The notes below the pieces were generated by a model. It was not told the DNA's origin. It saw only the letters and a list, made by a program, of their open reading frames with translations, and searched no databases. A DNA stretch of 64,000 nt. Source: Ovis canadensis (Eukaryota; Chordata; Mammalia; Artiodactyla; Bovidae). The position numbers were made by a program, and so were the translations under genes. This document shows, in pieces, positions 11,997 through 23,345 of the stretch. Every line of letters starts with the position of its first letter. Position 1 is the first letter of the stretch. The stretch covers positions 112,564,501-112,628,500 of the forward strand of contig NC_091245.1 of assembly GCF_042477335.2 (NCBI RefSeq), in the 5' to 3' direction.

Positions 11997-12329
11997 CCTC
12001 TTGCTTACTTCTTAAGATTTGTTTGACCTTTATGAGGAACCACTCGGGTTGGTTTAGAAAATAGAGGTTCTATAACATTATGGCTCAAGAGAATGAGAAT
12101 CTCTGAGCTGTAGAGGAACGGAATAGTTTGAGAAGACTGAAGAGGGCAGATAAGTGTATGATAGGAAGAGGAAGTATTGCTATAGCTTATAAATTGGATT
12201 CCTTTTAACATCTTTTGAGAGACTTCAAGTAGAAATTTGAGTTGCTTTTTAATTCCTTGTGAACAATGAAGTGTTTCTTAAGTATCATAATGTGCCTACC
12301 TGGGCCAGTGTAGCAGCCCTGTCTTATGC

Positions 12330-12537
12330 TTGTGTGTGTGAGTCACTTAGTTGTGTCCAGCTCTCTGTAACCCCATGCATTGTAGCCTGCCAGGCTCCTC
12401 TGTCAATGGTATTCCCAGGCAAGAATATTGGAGTCGGTAGACATTCCCTTCTTCAGGGGATCTTCCTGTCCCAGGGATTTCACCTGGGTCTCCTGCACTG
12501 CAGGCAGATTCTTTACCATCTGAGCCACCAGGGAAGT
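12330..12537 (-). mobile_element. Bov-tA SINE, antisense
   Basis: It ends with the antisense head GAGCCACCAGGGAAGTC. The mirror copy is 44343-44552. Confidence 0.8.
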
Positions 12538-12832
12538 CTTACGGTTGGGTCCTGGATAAAAGAATCAAAGATGACTCTTATGACATATACAGCAGAGGAG
12601 CAGGGAAGAAGCTGCCCAGAAAGTTGTTTCTCAAAAGATACAACACAAAAGAGTGCTTCGTGTATCATTCATGGTTTCAGATATCTACAAAGCAATGAAA
12701 AGCAGCTAGAGAAACCTTGAAATGAAAACCCAGCAGCCTCAAATGGGCTGAGATTCATGCTTGAGAATAGCAAAGGAAAAGTGAGTTTTGGGAAAAGGAT
12801 ATGAAAAAAGAAAGAATATATGTATACGTATA

Positions 12833-13027
12833 GCTTCCCTGGTAGCTCAGCTGGTAAAGAATCCACCTGCAATGTGGGAGACCTGGGTTTGATCCCTGAG
12901 TTGGGAAAATTCCCTGCAGAAGGGAAAGGCTATCCACTCCAGTATTCTGGCCTGGAGAATTCCATGGATTGTATAGTCCATGGGGCTGCAAAGAGTCAGA
13001 CACGACTACGCAACTTTCACTTTCATA
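12833..13027 (+). mobile_element. Bov-tA SINE
   Basis: The head is GCTTCCCTGGTAGCTCAG and the tail runs into CAACTTTCACTTTCAT. The mirror copy is 43866-44045. Confidence 0.82.
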
Positions 13028-13029
13028 GG

Positions 13030-13125
13030 TATAGTAGAGTCACCTCGCTGTACACCTGAAGCTAACACAATATTGTAAATCAACTCTACTCCACTATAAA
13101 GTAAAAATGAATTTAAAAAGGAACA
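13030..13125 (+). mobile_element. L1 3' end fragment
   Basis: It contains ACACAATATTGTAAATCAAC followed by an A-rich tail, as in old L1 3' UTRs. The mirror copy is 43770-43865. Confidence 0.5.
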
Positions 13126-13429
13126 GTGAGTTTTGCTATGAAATATCTAATGATAGTGTGGCCTTCAAAAGCCGCATCAAGATAGAAACAGTAGAAAGAA
13201 TGCTTGATTAACCATAACAAAATGGAAAAACATTCTACTCTTCTAAAAGGATCCTATAATCCAGTCACAAGTTGAATAAAGATGCATTAATATTACTATT
13301 ATACTATAGATTGCAAAAATTAGCATACAGACATTGTAGCACAATTTGAGATATCCAAGTAGTGGTTTAGTCTATTACAGAGGAGTGTCTAATAAATTCA
13401 GATAAATTCCCTGATATTTTCCTTTCATT

Positions 13430-16105
13430 GTTGTTATTGTTCAGTCACTCAGTCATGTCTGACTCTTTGCAACCCCATGGACTGCAGCACTCCAGGCTTT
13501 CCTGTCCTTCACCATCTCCCAGAGCTTGTTCATACTCATGTCCATTGAGTCAGTGATGCCATCCAACCATATTTTCCTCTGTCATCCCCTTCTCCTCCTG
13601 CCTTCCATCTTTCCCAGCATCAGGGTCTTTTCCAATGAGTCAGCTCTTCGCATTAAGTGGCCAAAGTATTGGAGTTTCAGCTCTACCACCAATCTTCCGA
13701 TAAATATTCAGGGTTGATTTCCTTTAAGACTGAATGGTTGGATCTCCTTGCAGTCCAAGGGACTCTCAAGAGCCTTCTCCAACACCACAGTGCAAAAGCA
13801 TCAATTCTTCGGTGCTCAGCTTTCTTGACGGTCCACCTCTCACATCCACACATGACTGCTGGAAAAACCATAGCTTTGACTAGACGGACTTTTGTCAGCA
13901 AAGTAATGTCTCTGCTTTTTAAGATGCTGTATAGGTTTGTCATAGCTTTCCTTCCAAGGAGCAAGCGTCTTTTAAATTCATGACTGCAGTGACTATCTTC
14001 AGTGATTTTGGAGCTCAACCAGATAAAGTCTGTCACTCTTTCCATTTCTCCCCCATCTATTTGCCATGAATTGATGGGATCAAATGCCATGATCTTAATT
14101 TTGTGAATGTTGAGTTTTAAGCCAGTTGTTTTCACTCTCCACTTTTCCCTTCATCACATGGCTCTTTAATGCCTCTTTGCTTTCTGCCATAAGGGTGGTA
14201 TCATCTGCATATCTGAGGTTATTGATATTTCTCTCGGCACTCTTGATTTCTGCTTGTGCTTCATCCAGCCAAGCATTTCACATGATGTGCTCTGCATATA
14301 AGTTAAATAAGCAGGGTGACAGTATGTAGTCTTGACATATTATTTTCTCAGTTTTGAACCAGTGCATTGCTCCATGTCCAGTTCTAACTGTTGCCTCTTG
14401 ACCTGCAAACAGGTTTCTCAGGAAGCAGGTAAGGTGGACTGGTGTTCCTGTCTCTTTAACAGTTTTCCAAAATTTATTGTGATCCAACAGTCAAATGTTG
14501 TGTCAATGAACCATAGTCAATGAAGCAGAAGTAGATGTTTTTCTGGAATTCCCTTGCTTTTTCTATGATCCAATGGATGTTGGCAAGTTGATCTCTGGTT
14601 CCTCTGCCTTTTCTAAATCCAGCTTGACTATCTGGAAGTTCTTGGTTCACATACTGTTGAAGCCTCCCTTGGAGAATTTTGAGCATTACTTTGCTAGTGT
14701 GTGAGATGAGTACAATGGTGTGGTAGTTCAAACATTTTTTGGCATTGCCTCTCTTTGGGACTGGAAGAAAAACACCTCTTCCAGTCCTGAGGCCACTGCT
14801 GAGGTTTCCAAATTTGCTGCCATATCGAGTGCAACACTTTCACAGCGTCATCTTTCAGGATGTGAAATAGCTCCGCTTGAATTCCATCACTTCCACTAGC
14901 TTTGTTGGTAGTGATGCTTCCTAAGGTCCACTTGACTTCACACTCCAGGATGTCTGGCTCTAGATGAGTGATCACACCATCATGGTTTTCTGGGTCATTA
15001 AGATCTTTTTTGTATAGCTCCTCTGTGTGTTTTTTGCCACTTCTTCTCAATATCTTCTGCTTCTGTTAGGTCCATACCATTTCTGTACTTTATTTTGGCC
15101 ATCTTTGCCTGAAATGTTCCCTTGGTATCTCTAATTTTCTTGAAAAGATCTCTGGTCTCTCCCATTCTATTGTTTTCCTCTATTTCTTTACTTTGATCAC
15201 TTTAGGAAGGGTTTCATGTTTCTCCTTGTTATTCTTTGGAACTCTGCATTCAGATGGCTGTATCTTTCCTTTTCTCCTTTGCCGTTCGCTTCTCTTCTTT
15301 TCACGGGTATTTGTAAGGCCTCTTCAGACAACTGTTTTGCATTGTTGCATTTCTTTTTCTTGGAGATGATTTTGATCACCACTTCCTGTACTATGTTATG
15401 AACCTCCATCCGTAGTTCTTCAGGCACTCTGTCTATCGGATCTACTCCCTTGAATATATTTGTCGCTTCCACTGTACAATTGCAAGGGATTTGATTTAGG
15501 TCATACCTGCATGAAGGCAATGGCACCCCACTCCAGTACTCTTGCCTGGAAAATCCCACAGACGGAGGAGCCTGGTAGGCTGCAGTCCATGGGGTCGCGA
15601 AGAGTCGGACACGACTGAGCGACTTCACTTTCACTTTTCACTTTCACACAATAGAGAAGGAAATGGCAACCCACTCCAGTATTCTTGCCTAGAGAATCCC
15701 AGGGATGGGGGAGCTTGGTGGGCTGCCGTCTATGGTGTCGCACAGTCGGACACGACTGAAGCGTCTTAGCAGCTTACCTGCATGACCGAGTAGTTTTCCC
15801 TACGTTCTTCAACTTGCGTCTGCATTTTGCAATAAGAATTTCATGATCTATGCCACAGTCAGCTCCCAGTCTTGTTTTTGCTGATGTTTAGAGCTTCATC
15901 ATCAGCTGAAAATAATATAAGCATTCCGATTTCGGTATTGACCATCTGGTGATGTTCGTGTGTAGAGTTGTCTCCTGTGTTGTTGGAAGAGGGTGTTTGT
16001 TATGACCAGTGTGTTCTCTTGGCAAAACTCTGTTAGACTTTCCCCTGCTTCATTTTGTACTCCAAAGCTGCCTCTCCAGGTATCTCTTCACTTCCTCCTT
16101 ATTTT
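13430..16105 (-). mobile_element. BovB LINE, antisense (left arm)
   Basis: Antisense BovB covering much of the reverse transcriptase region. Recognisable segments on the minus strand are GLKLNIHKIKIM, FRKGRGTRDQLAN and the upstream VHNIVQEVVIKIISKKKK. Frames are broken in many places. A Bov-A2 dimer sits at 15512-15775. The mirror copy is 40960-43455. Confidence 0.88.
15512..15775 (-). mobile_element. Bov-A2 SINE, two-monomer form, inside BovB
   Basis: It has two antisense monomers joined by a CTTTCACTTTTCACTTTCAC linker and is flanked by ACCTGCATG at both ends (target duplication). The equivalent site in the right arm (41256-41385) has only one composite monomer. Confidence 0.85.
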
Positions 16106-16110
16106 CTTAT

Positions 16111-16127
16111 ATATATATATATATTTC
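16111..16127. repeat. Short TA microsatellite
   Basis: A short run of alternating TA next to the BovB 5' end. The mirror copy near 40914-40926 is similar. Confidence 0.7.
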
Positions 16128-16979
16128 TTTTTCTGGTATATTATTGCTTTTTTTTAAATTTTAAAGTAAACTGAAAAAATTTAATTTGCCTTTTAACAAT
16201 TCCATATTTTATTAGATATAAAACTACTTAAAGTACTACTTTGATTCAATTCTAACAAAAAGTAGCTGTTCATGTGTCTGAATGCTTAGGATGAAGTAAC
16301 TGTTTATATGTGCAGTTTATAAATGAGGCAGACCTTTCCTATGTTTACCCATGTTTCTTGTCTGTACAGAAGTAAAACTAAAATGGTGTAGGGGAGGGGA
16401 ATCAGACCAAAACAAGTGGTAATTTCATACAAAAATGTCTACCCCGGAAGAAGAAGGAAGTGCTAAAGGGGAAATTCTGAATACTCTAAAGCAAGTCTTC
16501 TGGTTTCTCATAAAATTTTAAGACCGTAAAGCAGTGTTTTAAAGATACTGACATGGAGTTACATGCAGGTCTCTAGTGGGATAAACTGTTCAGCAAACCT
16601 GTACAAACCTCTCTGGGAAGTAATTTAGCAATAGGCAGCAAGACTTCAGATGCGTGTCATGGGGCAAGATGAAGAGTACAGTGCTCTTTCCTGAGATGGG
16701 AAGTCTCATGAATTTAATCGGCCAGATGACAGTGACCAAATGCATGGTGAGGAAGCCCCAGGTTTGTGGAGGCTTATTGCACAGCAATAGACAGCTGGAA
16801 CCAAGATGAGGAGTTAGATTTTGGAAATGTGTTTGAAGATGGTGAAATAGCAGAGATTCAGTTCTATGGCCCAGGAGAGAGCACTGGGCTTTGGAATTTC
16901 CTGATGATATTCCTGGCTCTTATCTGTCTCAAACTGTATTGTGGTATTGTGGTCACAATCCCAGAGCAATTTCACATTC

Positions 16980-17112
16980 TTTATTTCATTGATCTTAATA
17001 ATAACCCCTTGACAAAATGGGGAGCATATCATTATACCCATAATAGAGTTGAGAAAATTGAGACTCAGGAAGCTTTTACGATTTATAGGAAACCCCATGG
17101 CTTAGAACTCAG
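16980..17112 (+). mobile_element. MIR-like SINE fossil
   Basis: It carries a degraded MIR-like segment, TTGAGAAAATTGAGACTCAG (consensus GAGGAAACTGAGGCTCAG). The mirror copy is about 39930-40060. The surrounding 16130-17740 shows no gene. Confidence 0.5.
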
Positions 17113-17744
17113 AACATAGGTTTTAAAGCAATTATCCTCCAATTAAAAATCAAATTAAGAAAAAAGAAGATAAGTTTCCAGATTCCCAGAATAAGCTACT
17201 TCTAGTGCACTTTGTGGTGCTAGAGGGAGACAAGGAAGATGCCTGCTGGTGAGGAGTGGGCCTGGAGATCAGAGAGCTGAGAACCTCAAGTCTGAGGACG
17301 GCCAAAAGAGGAGATTTAAAAAATACTTCCCAAATATCTCCACAAAAACATCCATTACTGGGAAAAAAAAAGAATTGAATACCCACAGGAAGATCTGGAC
17401 AGATAGCCTGAAAGGAATGACATCTTTGATGTCATTCATTCGTAGGATTAACAATTATTTATTCAGCCCATGCCACATGATAGGCACTGTATTAGGTTCA
17501 GCAATGGACAAGGTCCCTGTGCTCAAGAGATCCAGGAAGCAGACAGCCAAGCAGTTCACCAACCATAACCTGGAACCTGAGGCTTCTGGGAGGAAGTGGC
17601 ACAAGAATGGGAGGCACTGGAGAGGGGGCATGCAGGACATTTCAGGCAGAAGGAAAGGCATGTATATAGGCCTAGAGGCAAGAGAGAAAGCACCTCCTCC
17701 AAGGCAAAGCACAAAGTTGAATTTAGACAAAATGTGGTTATGGG

Positions 17745-17950
17745 GTGTTGTTTTATCACTCAATCATGCCCAAGTCTTTTGTGACCCCATGGACTGTTGC
17801 CCACCAGCCTCCTCTGCCCTTGAGAGTTCCCAGGCAAGAATACTGGAGTAGGTTGCCATTTCCTTCTCCAGGGTGTCTTCCTGACCCAAGGATTGAACCC
17901 ACATCTCCTGCATTGGCAGGTGGGTTTTTTTGTAAAACCACTGGGCCAGC
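17745..17950 (-). mobile_element. Bov-tA SINE, antisense
   Basis: It reads from GTTTTATCACTCAATCATGC to the antisense head ACCACTGGGCCAGCAGGC. The mirror copy is 39088-39292. Confidence 0.78.
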
Positions 17951-18359
17951 AGGCTTTGGGGTGAGGGAGTCATAAACTGAAGATAAAAGAACTATCTGTA
18001 GGCGTACTCTGGAGATAAAGAGATTTAGACACAATGGCCTCATGTCTAGACAAAGCTCTGAAATAGTCTGCTTCTCCTGGCATGTCTATCTTTCCCAACA
18101 ATTGGATGAATACTTCATACCAGCCCCTACTCCCAAGGTCATATTAGTGACCTATGAGCTGAGTAAGCCCCATGAAGCTCACACAGCCACAGGAGGCCTG
18201 AAGACAGCATGTCTCTAGACGTAGTGTAGGGGAGCAGAATGTGTCACCCTAAGATGTGTCTCTTTGGCATGTTAATTGTTTCCAGTAGGTTGTTTTCTAA
18301 GGAAGTAGCAGACATGGTAAACATTCTGAAAACCTTGTACGAGTTACTCTTTCATAAGA

Positions 18360-18960
18360 AACATTTATATTCGTAAGGGAAATCTCCACTAATAAAGCTG
18401 TCTCCCTCTCTGTACCAGACGAGGCGGATGACCAAATCTCTAGAAACTCTTATCAATGCAGAAGGCACTAACTTAAATCTGCCTAACAACCTTACCTTTA
18501 TTTGCTGTGCTTTCCCTGATAACCTCCCCAAACTTTCATCCTCAACATTCTCTTTCGTCTTTAGCAGAGGATGGTATTTAAGATGAGGGCTTCAGCCATT
18601 TTAGGAAGTTACTTGGTTTTTCTGGGTTTCACCCATGTGAAGTCGCTCAGTCGTGTCCAGCTCTTTGTGACCCCATGGACTGTAGCCTACCAGGAACCTC
18701 CCTCCATGGGATTCTCCAGGCAAGAGTACTGGAGTGGCTTGCCATTTCCTTCTCCAGGGGCTCTTCCTGACCCAGGGATCCAACCCGGGTCTCCTGCCTT
18801 CCAGGCAGATGCTTTAACCTCTGAGTCACCAGGGAAGCATGTACACAATATTAAACTCTGATTTTCTCCTGTTAGCTTATCTCATGTCAGTTTCATTCTT
18901 ACACCAGTCAGAGATCCTAGAAGGGCAGAGAAAAATGTCTTCCTCCCCCAAAGCCAGTCA
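18360..18960 (+). repeat. Possible ancient endogenous-retrovirus LTR, split by a SINE
   Basis: Sequence on both sides of the Bov-tA at 18637-18838 resembles an old LTR, including ATTAAACTCTGATTTTCTCC and a following TCTCATGTCAGTTTCATTC block. It is a highly decayed fossil of uncertain family, mirrored at about 38080-38680. Confidence 0.3.
18637..18838 (-). mobile_element. Bov-tA SINE, antisense
   Basis: It reads from GAAGTCGCTCAGTCGTGTCC to the antisense head GTCACCAGGGAAGC. The mirror copy is 38198-38397. Confidence 0.85.
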
Positions 18961-19856
18961 TAAGCCAGATCAAATCTTCTGCCACCTTGAGAGGCCTTGC
19001 ATGAGTAGCCAAGAGGATTTCCTTTGGGTATAGCTATCTCATCTGCCTCAGAGTCACATACTATCATAATTTTAAAATGTTATATTTGTTTCCCATGCCC
19101 AAACTCACTTTTACTCATTTTTGCCACAGTAGTGAGAATTAAAGCACCTTTAATGAAAAAGGCTTAAGTATTTATTAGGGGGAATAGCGAGAAAGGCAAT
19201 AGCTTAGCTCTCAGTTCTCAGCTGACCTCGGAAGACAGGTAGTGGAGGGCTGGACAAGTGTAACAGGAAAAGGAAAGTTGCCACACAAGGGGATAGAACA
19301 CAACAATGGCAGAACGAACTTAGCTTTTAATCAGATGTTCCAGAGTTTCCCTGCTACTGAGGCCCCTGCTCAGACTCCCACTCAGCGACCCTAGACAGAG
19401 CCATCCTTCCCAAGTTTCCTTTCCCACAGTTTTGATTTCTCTCTGGAGCAATGACATTATTTACTTTTGCTCATGAAACAACCCCTTGCGTAGACAGAGG
19501 TCTCAAAGAAGGCCTCAAGGATCACGGCATCCCGGAGCCTGCAGTGTGACAGCTGCCCTTGCAGCCTTCTGTTATTTGTAATGCAAAGAGACTTCACAGA
19601 TGACTAACCATGGCACAAAATGGGAGAGGACTACTCCATCTCACCAAAGTTCTATTTGTGTTGCTTCCGCTTGAGAAAAGAGATGGAGCCTGATTTTCCG
19701 AAGCTTAAGGAAGACTCCCCAACCCTGCTCCCAAGATGAAAATCCTTGCTGCCTGGAGCCACTACTCCACTTCAGGTGGAGACACGCCCGTATTCCCTTT
19801 TCCATCTCACTGGGCCTCCAGTGCACAGTTACAGGCGGACAATCTGTGGAAAGTAC

Positions 19857-19938
19857 CTTGTATACTGGTTGCCAGGAACAAGAGAGGCAGCAGTATAATT
19901 TCCAGAGTCAGAGACCACTCCCGCCTTCTGGAACACAG
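19857..19938 (-). pseudogene. CD48: CD48 copy A exon 1, start codon lost
   Basis: The exon is 82 bases and reads LCSRRREW, then LLPLLFLATSIQ, ending in phase 1 before GTACTT. Copy C has ATG where this copy has CTG. The SIQ ending agrees with human CD48, so in that respect this copy is more ancestral than copy C. Confidence 0.87.
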
Positions 19939-20119
19939 GATCCTCTTCTCCAGAACTTTACGGGGACTCTGGACACAGACCAGAGCCAAGCCAGAAAGAG
20001 ACCAAAGATACCTTTAATTCACGGCTTAAGGTTAGAACTCTACACCCAGCAACTCATAGTTGGGGCCCGGCGACCGAAAACAGGAAGCCCCATCCGTTCC
20101 GTTTTTTTTTTTTTTTTTA

Positions 20120-20450
20120 ATTAACCAGTAAGAAACTAAGAACAGACTTGTGGTTATGGGGGCAGAGGGAGAGGGTGGGACGAATTGAGAGAGTAGCCCT
20201 TTAACAACCATCACCATATGTGAAACTAGACAGTTGGTGGGAATTTCTAGTGTGATGCAGGGAGCAAATGACAACCTAGAAGGGTGGGATGGGGTGAGAG
20301 GTGGGAGGGAGGGCCGTGAGGGCGAGAATATACGTATACCTATAGCGGGCTCATGTTGATATATGACAGAAATGAACACAATGTTGTAAAGCAATTATCC
20401 TTCAATTTGAAATCAGTAAATTTGAATTAAAGAAACAATTTTGTTTGAAT
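20120..20450 (+). mobile_element. L1-like 3' UTR fragment
   Basis: It follows a poly-T run at 20101-20118 and contains TTGTAAAGCAATTATCCTTC near its A-rich end. The mirror copy is about 36490-36790. It lies just upstream of copy A exon 1. Confidence 0.5.
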
Positions 20451-21664
20451 GTGTGTTAGTTCTCTTTTCTGGTGAGAGGATCCATAGATTCTACTGGTTT
20501 TCCGAGGGATTGGTACTCAGAAAATGTTAAGGACCTCTGACAGTGAATATCTGCCTTTGGTTTCCCAGTCAGGAAACACCCTGATTAACCAGAGCACCCA
20601 CCCAAGGGGATTTCTGATTGAGCCAACTCTAAATCATGTGAGGAGTAGAAAGTAGATCATGTGTGGCGAAGGCTGAGAGCACAAAATGTGGAAAATCAGA
20701 TCTACACAGTTTGAGTATTGGTCTCCCCCCTCCACCCCCAAGCTCTTCCTCCCTTATGGGTAAGTTCACCATTGAAACCTTTACATTGGCCTACTCACTG
20801 AACATCAGTATTATTGTTATTAACCTATATTCAAGTATTGTATTACTAACCTATTATCACAGGTTATTTGACCCAAATGAATGTATTTGCACCCTTGGGT
20901 CTAAGAGTTTCAGGCCCATCCCTCTTGAATCAAAATGAATTATTCGCCCACCCAGGACACTTTGAAGAGCCATAGGAAAGTCACAGTCCCTGATATACCA
21001 TATTTGTAGCAGTTTCAGACTGGGGACAGTTCTAATTTTCACCATGGAGATGACCAATAAAAACCATTCTTCTCAATCTGTGAACTCCTGTCTTGGAAGT
21101 AGTTACCCTCCCCGAAAGATCAGCATGGGGAAATGGAGTCAGCTCACTACCTGAAACTGTGTAGGACACCCTATTGACCTGATCATATTGGAGCCCTGTG
21201 AGGTGAGGAAAACAGGGATTACTACTTGTATTTGATAACTGAAACTCAGCGTCAGATTTGCCTGAGGTCATGTGCAGCTCCAGTCAAGCCCAGTCTTCTT
21301 CACTCAGCTCTTCCCTTCCTGCGAGCTACAGTCAATCTTCGGACTAGAAGAAAAGATGAGACTGAAGTAGAGTGCACAAATCAAAGTGAGGTTAACCAAG
21401 GAAGACTTTAAAGCAAACCATGAGAAAGAAGCCGAGCAGGAGCATTCTTTACCACTGATGCCCCGGGGAAGCCATGAGAAGGAGTAGGGCAAACGACAGA
21501 ACCAGGTAAGGGACAGAAGTGAACTGTGCGTGGGCTTTGCTCGGACTTTGGCTCCTCTGGGGATTTTGCAAAAGGGCTGTTGTCCAGTGTTTTGCTGAAG
21601 CATTTGAGATCTGAACCAGCAGAGAATAGAAAAATCTATTCCCAACCACCTAGGATGAAAGATA

Positions 21665-21885
21665 GGACCTCCCTGTTGGCACTAGTGGTAAAGAACCCAC
21701 CTGCCAATGCAGGAGACACAAGTTACGTGGGTTTGATCCCTGGGTTGGGAAGATCCCCTGTAGGAGAGCATGGAAACTCAACTCCAGTGTTCTTGCCTGG
21801 AGAATCCTATGGACAGAGGAGCCTGGCAGGCTACAGTTCATGGGATCGCACAGAGTGGGACACGACTGAAGTGACTTAGCACATA
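21665..21885 (+). mobile_element. Bov-tA SINE
   Basis: The head is CCTCCCTGTTGGCACTAGTGG and the tail is ACACGACTGAAGTGACTTAG. No mirror partner exists because it lies in the spacer. Confidence 0.8.
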
Positions 21886-21892
21886 CCCATGC

Positions 21893-22030
21893 AGGATGAA
21901 AGTGAAAGGAAATGGCAACCCACTCCAGTGTTCTTGCCTGGAGAACCCCAGGGATGGGGGAGACTGATGGGCTGCCGTCTTTGGGGTCACACAGAGTCGG
22001 ACACGACTGAAGCGACTTAGCAGCAGTGGC
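21893..22030 (-). mobile_element. Bov-A2 SINE monomer, antisense
   Basis: It contains GGGGAGACTGATGGGCTGCC and ends ACGACTGAAGCGACTTAGCA, the antisense of the Bov-A2 head. Confidence 0.8.
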
Positions 22031-23029
22031 AGATGCAGGATGACTTCTTGCTGATTCCAGTACGGGCAGTACAACACTGTAGGTGTTCCTTGCTCCCTGT
22101 ATCTATTGGATATTTCTAGAGCTACAAGTGAGGATGTAGAAATAAAAGCTACACTCTTGTCTACTCCTAAGCAGCTTGCAATCTCATGAAGGAACCAGAC
22201 AAAGAAGAAAAGCATTACAATGTGGTTGTGAAACTATGGGGTCACTTAGAAAGACTACATAAATACAAACTATGTTATGAGAGGAGGCTACTGGGGGATG
22301 AGTGAATAGGTGCAACTCCTTTTAAGAATGATGAAAGTATGTTATATAAGGAAGATGAGCACGGGTAATATCTGAGAAACTAGAGAACTTGGCTATTTCA
22401 GGAAACAGAGGATATTTTAATGAGGCTGAAATAAAAGGAAAGAAAAACAGCTCTATAATGTTAAGGTTTTAGCATGCATACATTAGGAGCTTGGATTTTA
22501 TCCTGAAGCCTTTCAAGGAGATGTAAATAAAGGATTTGGGGCATAGAAGTGTTCTACTTCAATTCACAGGTTGGAAAGAAATCTGAAGAAGAGGAGAATG
22601 AGACTAGAAGCAAGGAGGTATTCCAAGGGTATTGGAAGAATTCATCTACCATTAAAGAAGGCCTGAGCTGCAGGGTGCGGCAGATGAAGAGAAGTCAGAT
22701 TCAGCAAAGCTTGATTTTTCATATGCAGGTTGACAGAGAGGGAGAAGATAGAGTCTGGTTGCTGTCTTGAGTGATCAACCCAAGATAGGAGAAGGGATAA
22801 ACTGGAACACGAGAAATGGTAAGTTCAGTGTGGGTATGTTACGATTAAGATGCCTAAGACAGAGTTGAATATTTGGATGTGGGGCTCAAGAGAGCGATCT
22901 GAGCTACCTACCAGGAACATGATTATGCAGCACATAAATTGTGGTTGAGGTCAGACCATGTGCTAGAAGGATCTCTCTCAGAGTATGTAAAGTGAAAATG
23001 GGGTTGAGGGTTGAGGAGGGGCATCCCCT

Positions 23030-23275
23030 GTGGCTTATTCATGCCAGCCACCATGTCAGAAGCACCATAGGCTGTATGGCTTAAAGGACATACATTTACC
23101 TCTCACAGTTCAGGAGGCTGGGAAGTATAAGATCAGGGCACCAACAGCCTCAGAGTCTAGCAAGAGTCCACTTACTGATGCAGAGATGAGCATCTTCACA
23201 CTGGAAGATGTCCACTGTCCTTACATGGCAGAAGAGAAGAGGGAGCTCTCTGAGAGAATTCTCTTTTTAAAAAGT
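23030..23275 (+). repeat. Ancient interspersed repeat, family not assigned
   Basis: CTCACAGTTCAGGAGGCTGG and a preceding GGCTTAAAGGACATACATTT recall a widely dispersed old mammalian repeat. It is too decayed to name from memory. Confidence 0.35.
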
Positions 23276-23282
23276 CTTAATC

Positions 23283-23345
23283 TACAGTGTGGCCAAGATA
23301 GCATAGTAGGAAGACCTTGAGCTCATGGGTATATCAAAACTAGAA
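23283..23345 (+). mobile_element. Possible L1 5' end fragment, sense
   Basis: GCCAAGATAGCATAGTAGGA resembles the usual L1 5' end. It directly abuts the antisense L1 that follows, giving a head-to-tail inversion of L1 parts. Confidence 0.4.

Larger units (their letters stand above)
3381..19938 (-). pseudogene. CD48: CD48-like copy A, exons 1-2 only, several lesions
   Basis: Exon 1 (19857-19938) and exon 2 (3381-3676) lie on the minus strand, separated by a 16.2 kb intron that mirrors intron 1 of copy C. Three lesions are visible. The start ATG has become CTG (19936-19938). Exon 2 has lost one base near its start, giving an early TGA. A deletion of about 4.65 kb with its junction near 1087 has removed exons 3 and 4. 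This copy cannot make CD48. It retains about 1.26 kb of upstream sequence shared with copy C, so residual transcription is possible. Confidence 0.88.
1..21197 (+). repeat. Left arm of large interrupted palindrome
   Basis: Nearly every landmark here recurs in reverse order and orientation between 35728 and about 62030: CD48 exons 1 and 2, two BovB LINEs, a MER20 element and at least eight SINEs. The arm ends at 21197, where the partner sequence meets the junction at 35728. By eye the arms differ by several percent. The left arm lacks about 4.65 kb that carries exons 3-4 in the other copies, and it carries an L1 insertion (4825-5777) absent from the right arm. Confidence 0.93.
21198..23029. other. 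Non-duplicated spacer
   Basis: Starting at the arm boundary, this stretch has no partner elsewhere in the window. Apart from two SINEs (21665-21885 and 21893-22030) I recognise nothing: no convincing exon, RNA gene or young repeat. Confidence 0.6.

Noticed and set aside
16766-17119. A 117-codon frame with a hydrophobic stretch
   Set aside because: It overlaps a MIR-like repeat, has no family resemblance, and its mirror frame in the other arm is shortened.
22549-22770. A charged 73-codon frame in the non-duplicated spacer
   Set aside because: It has no recognisable domain, splice signals or start context, and its length is expected by chance.
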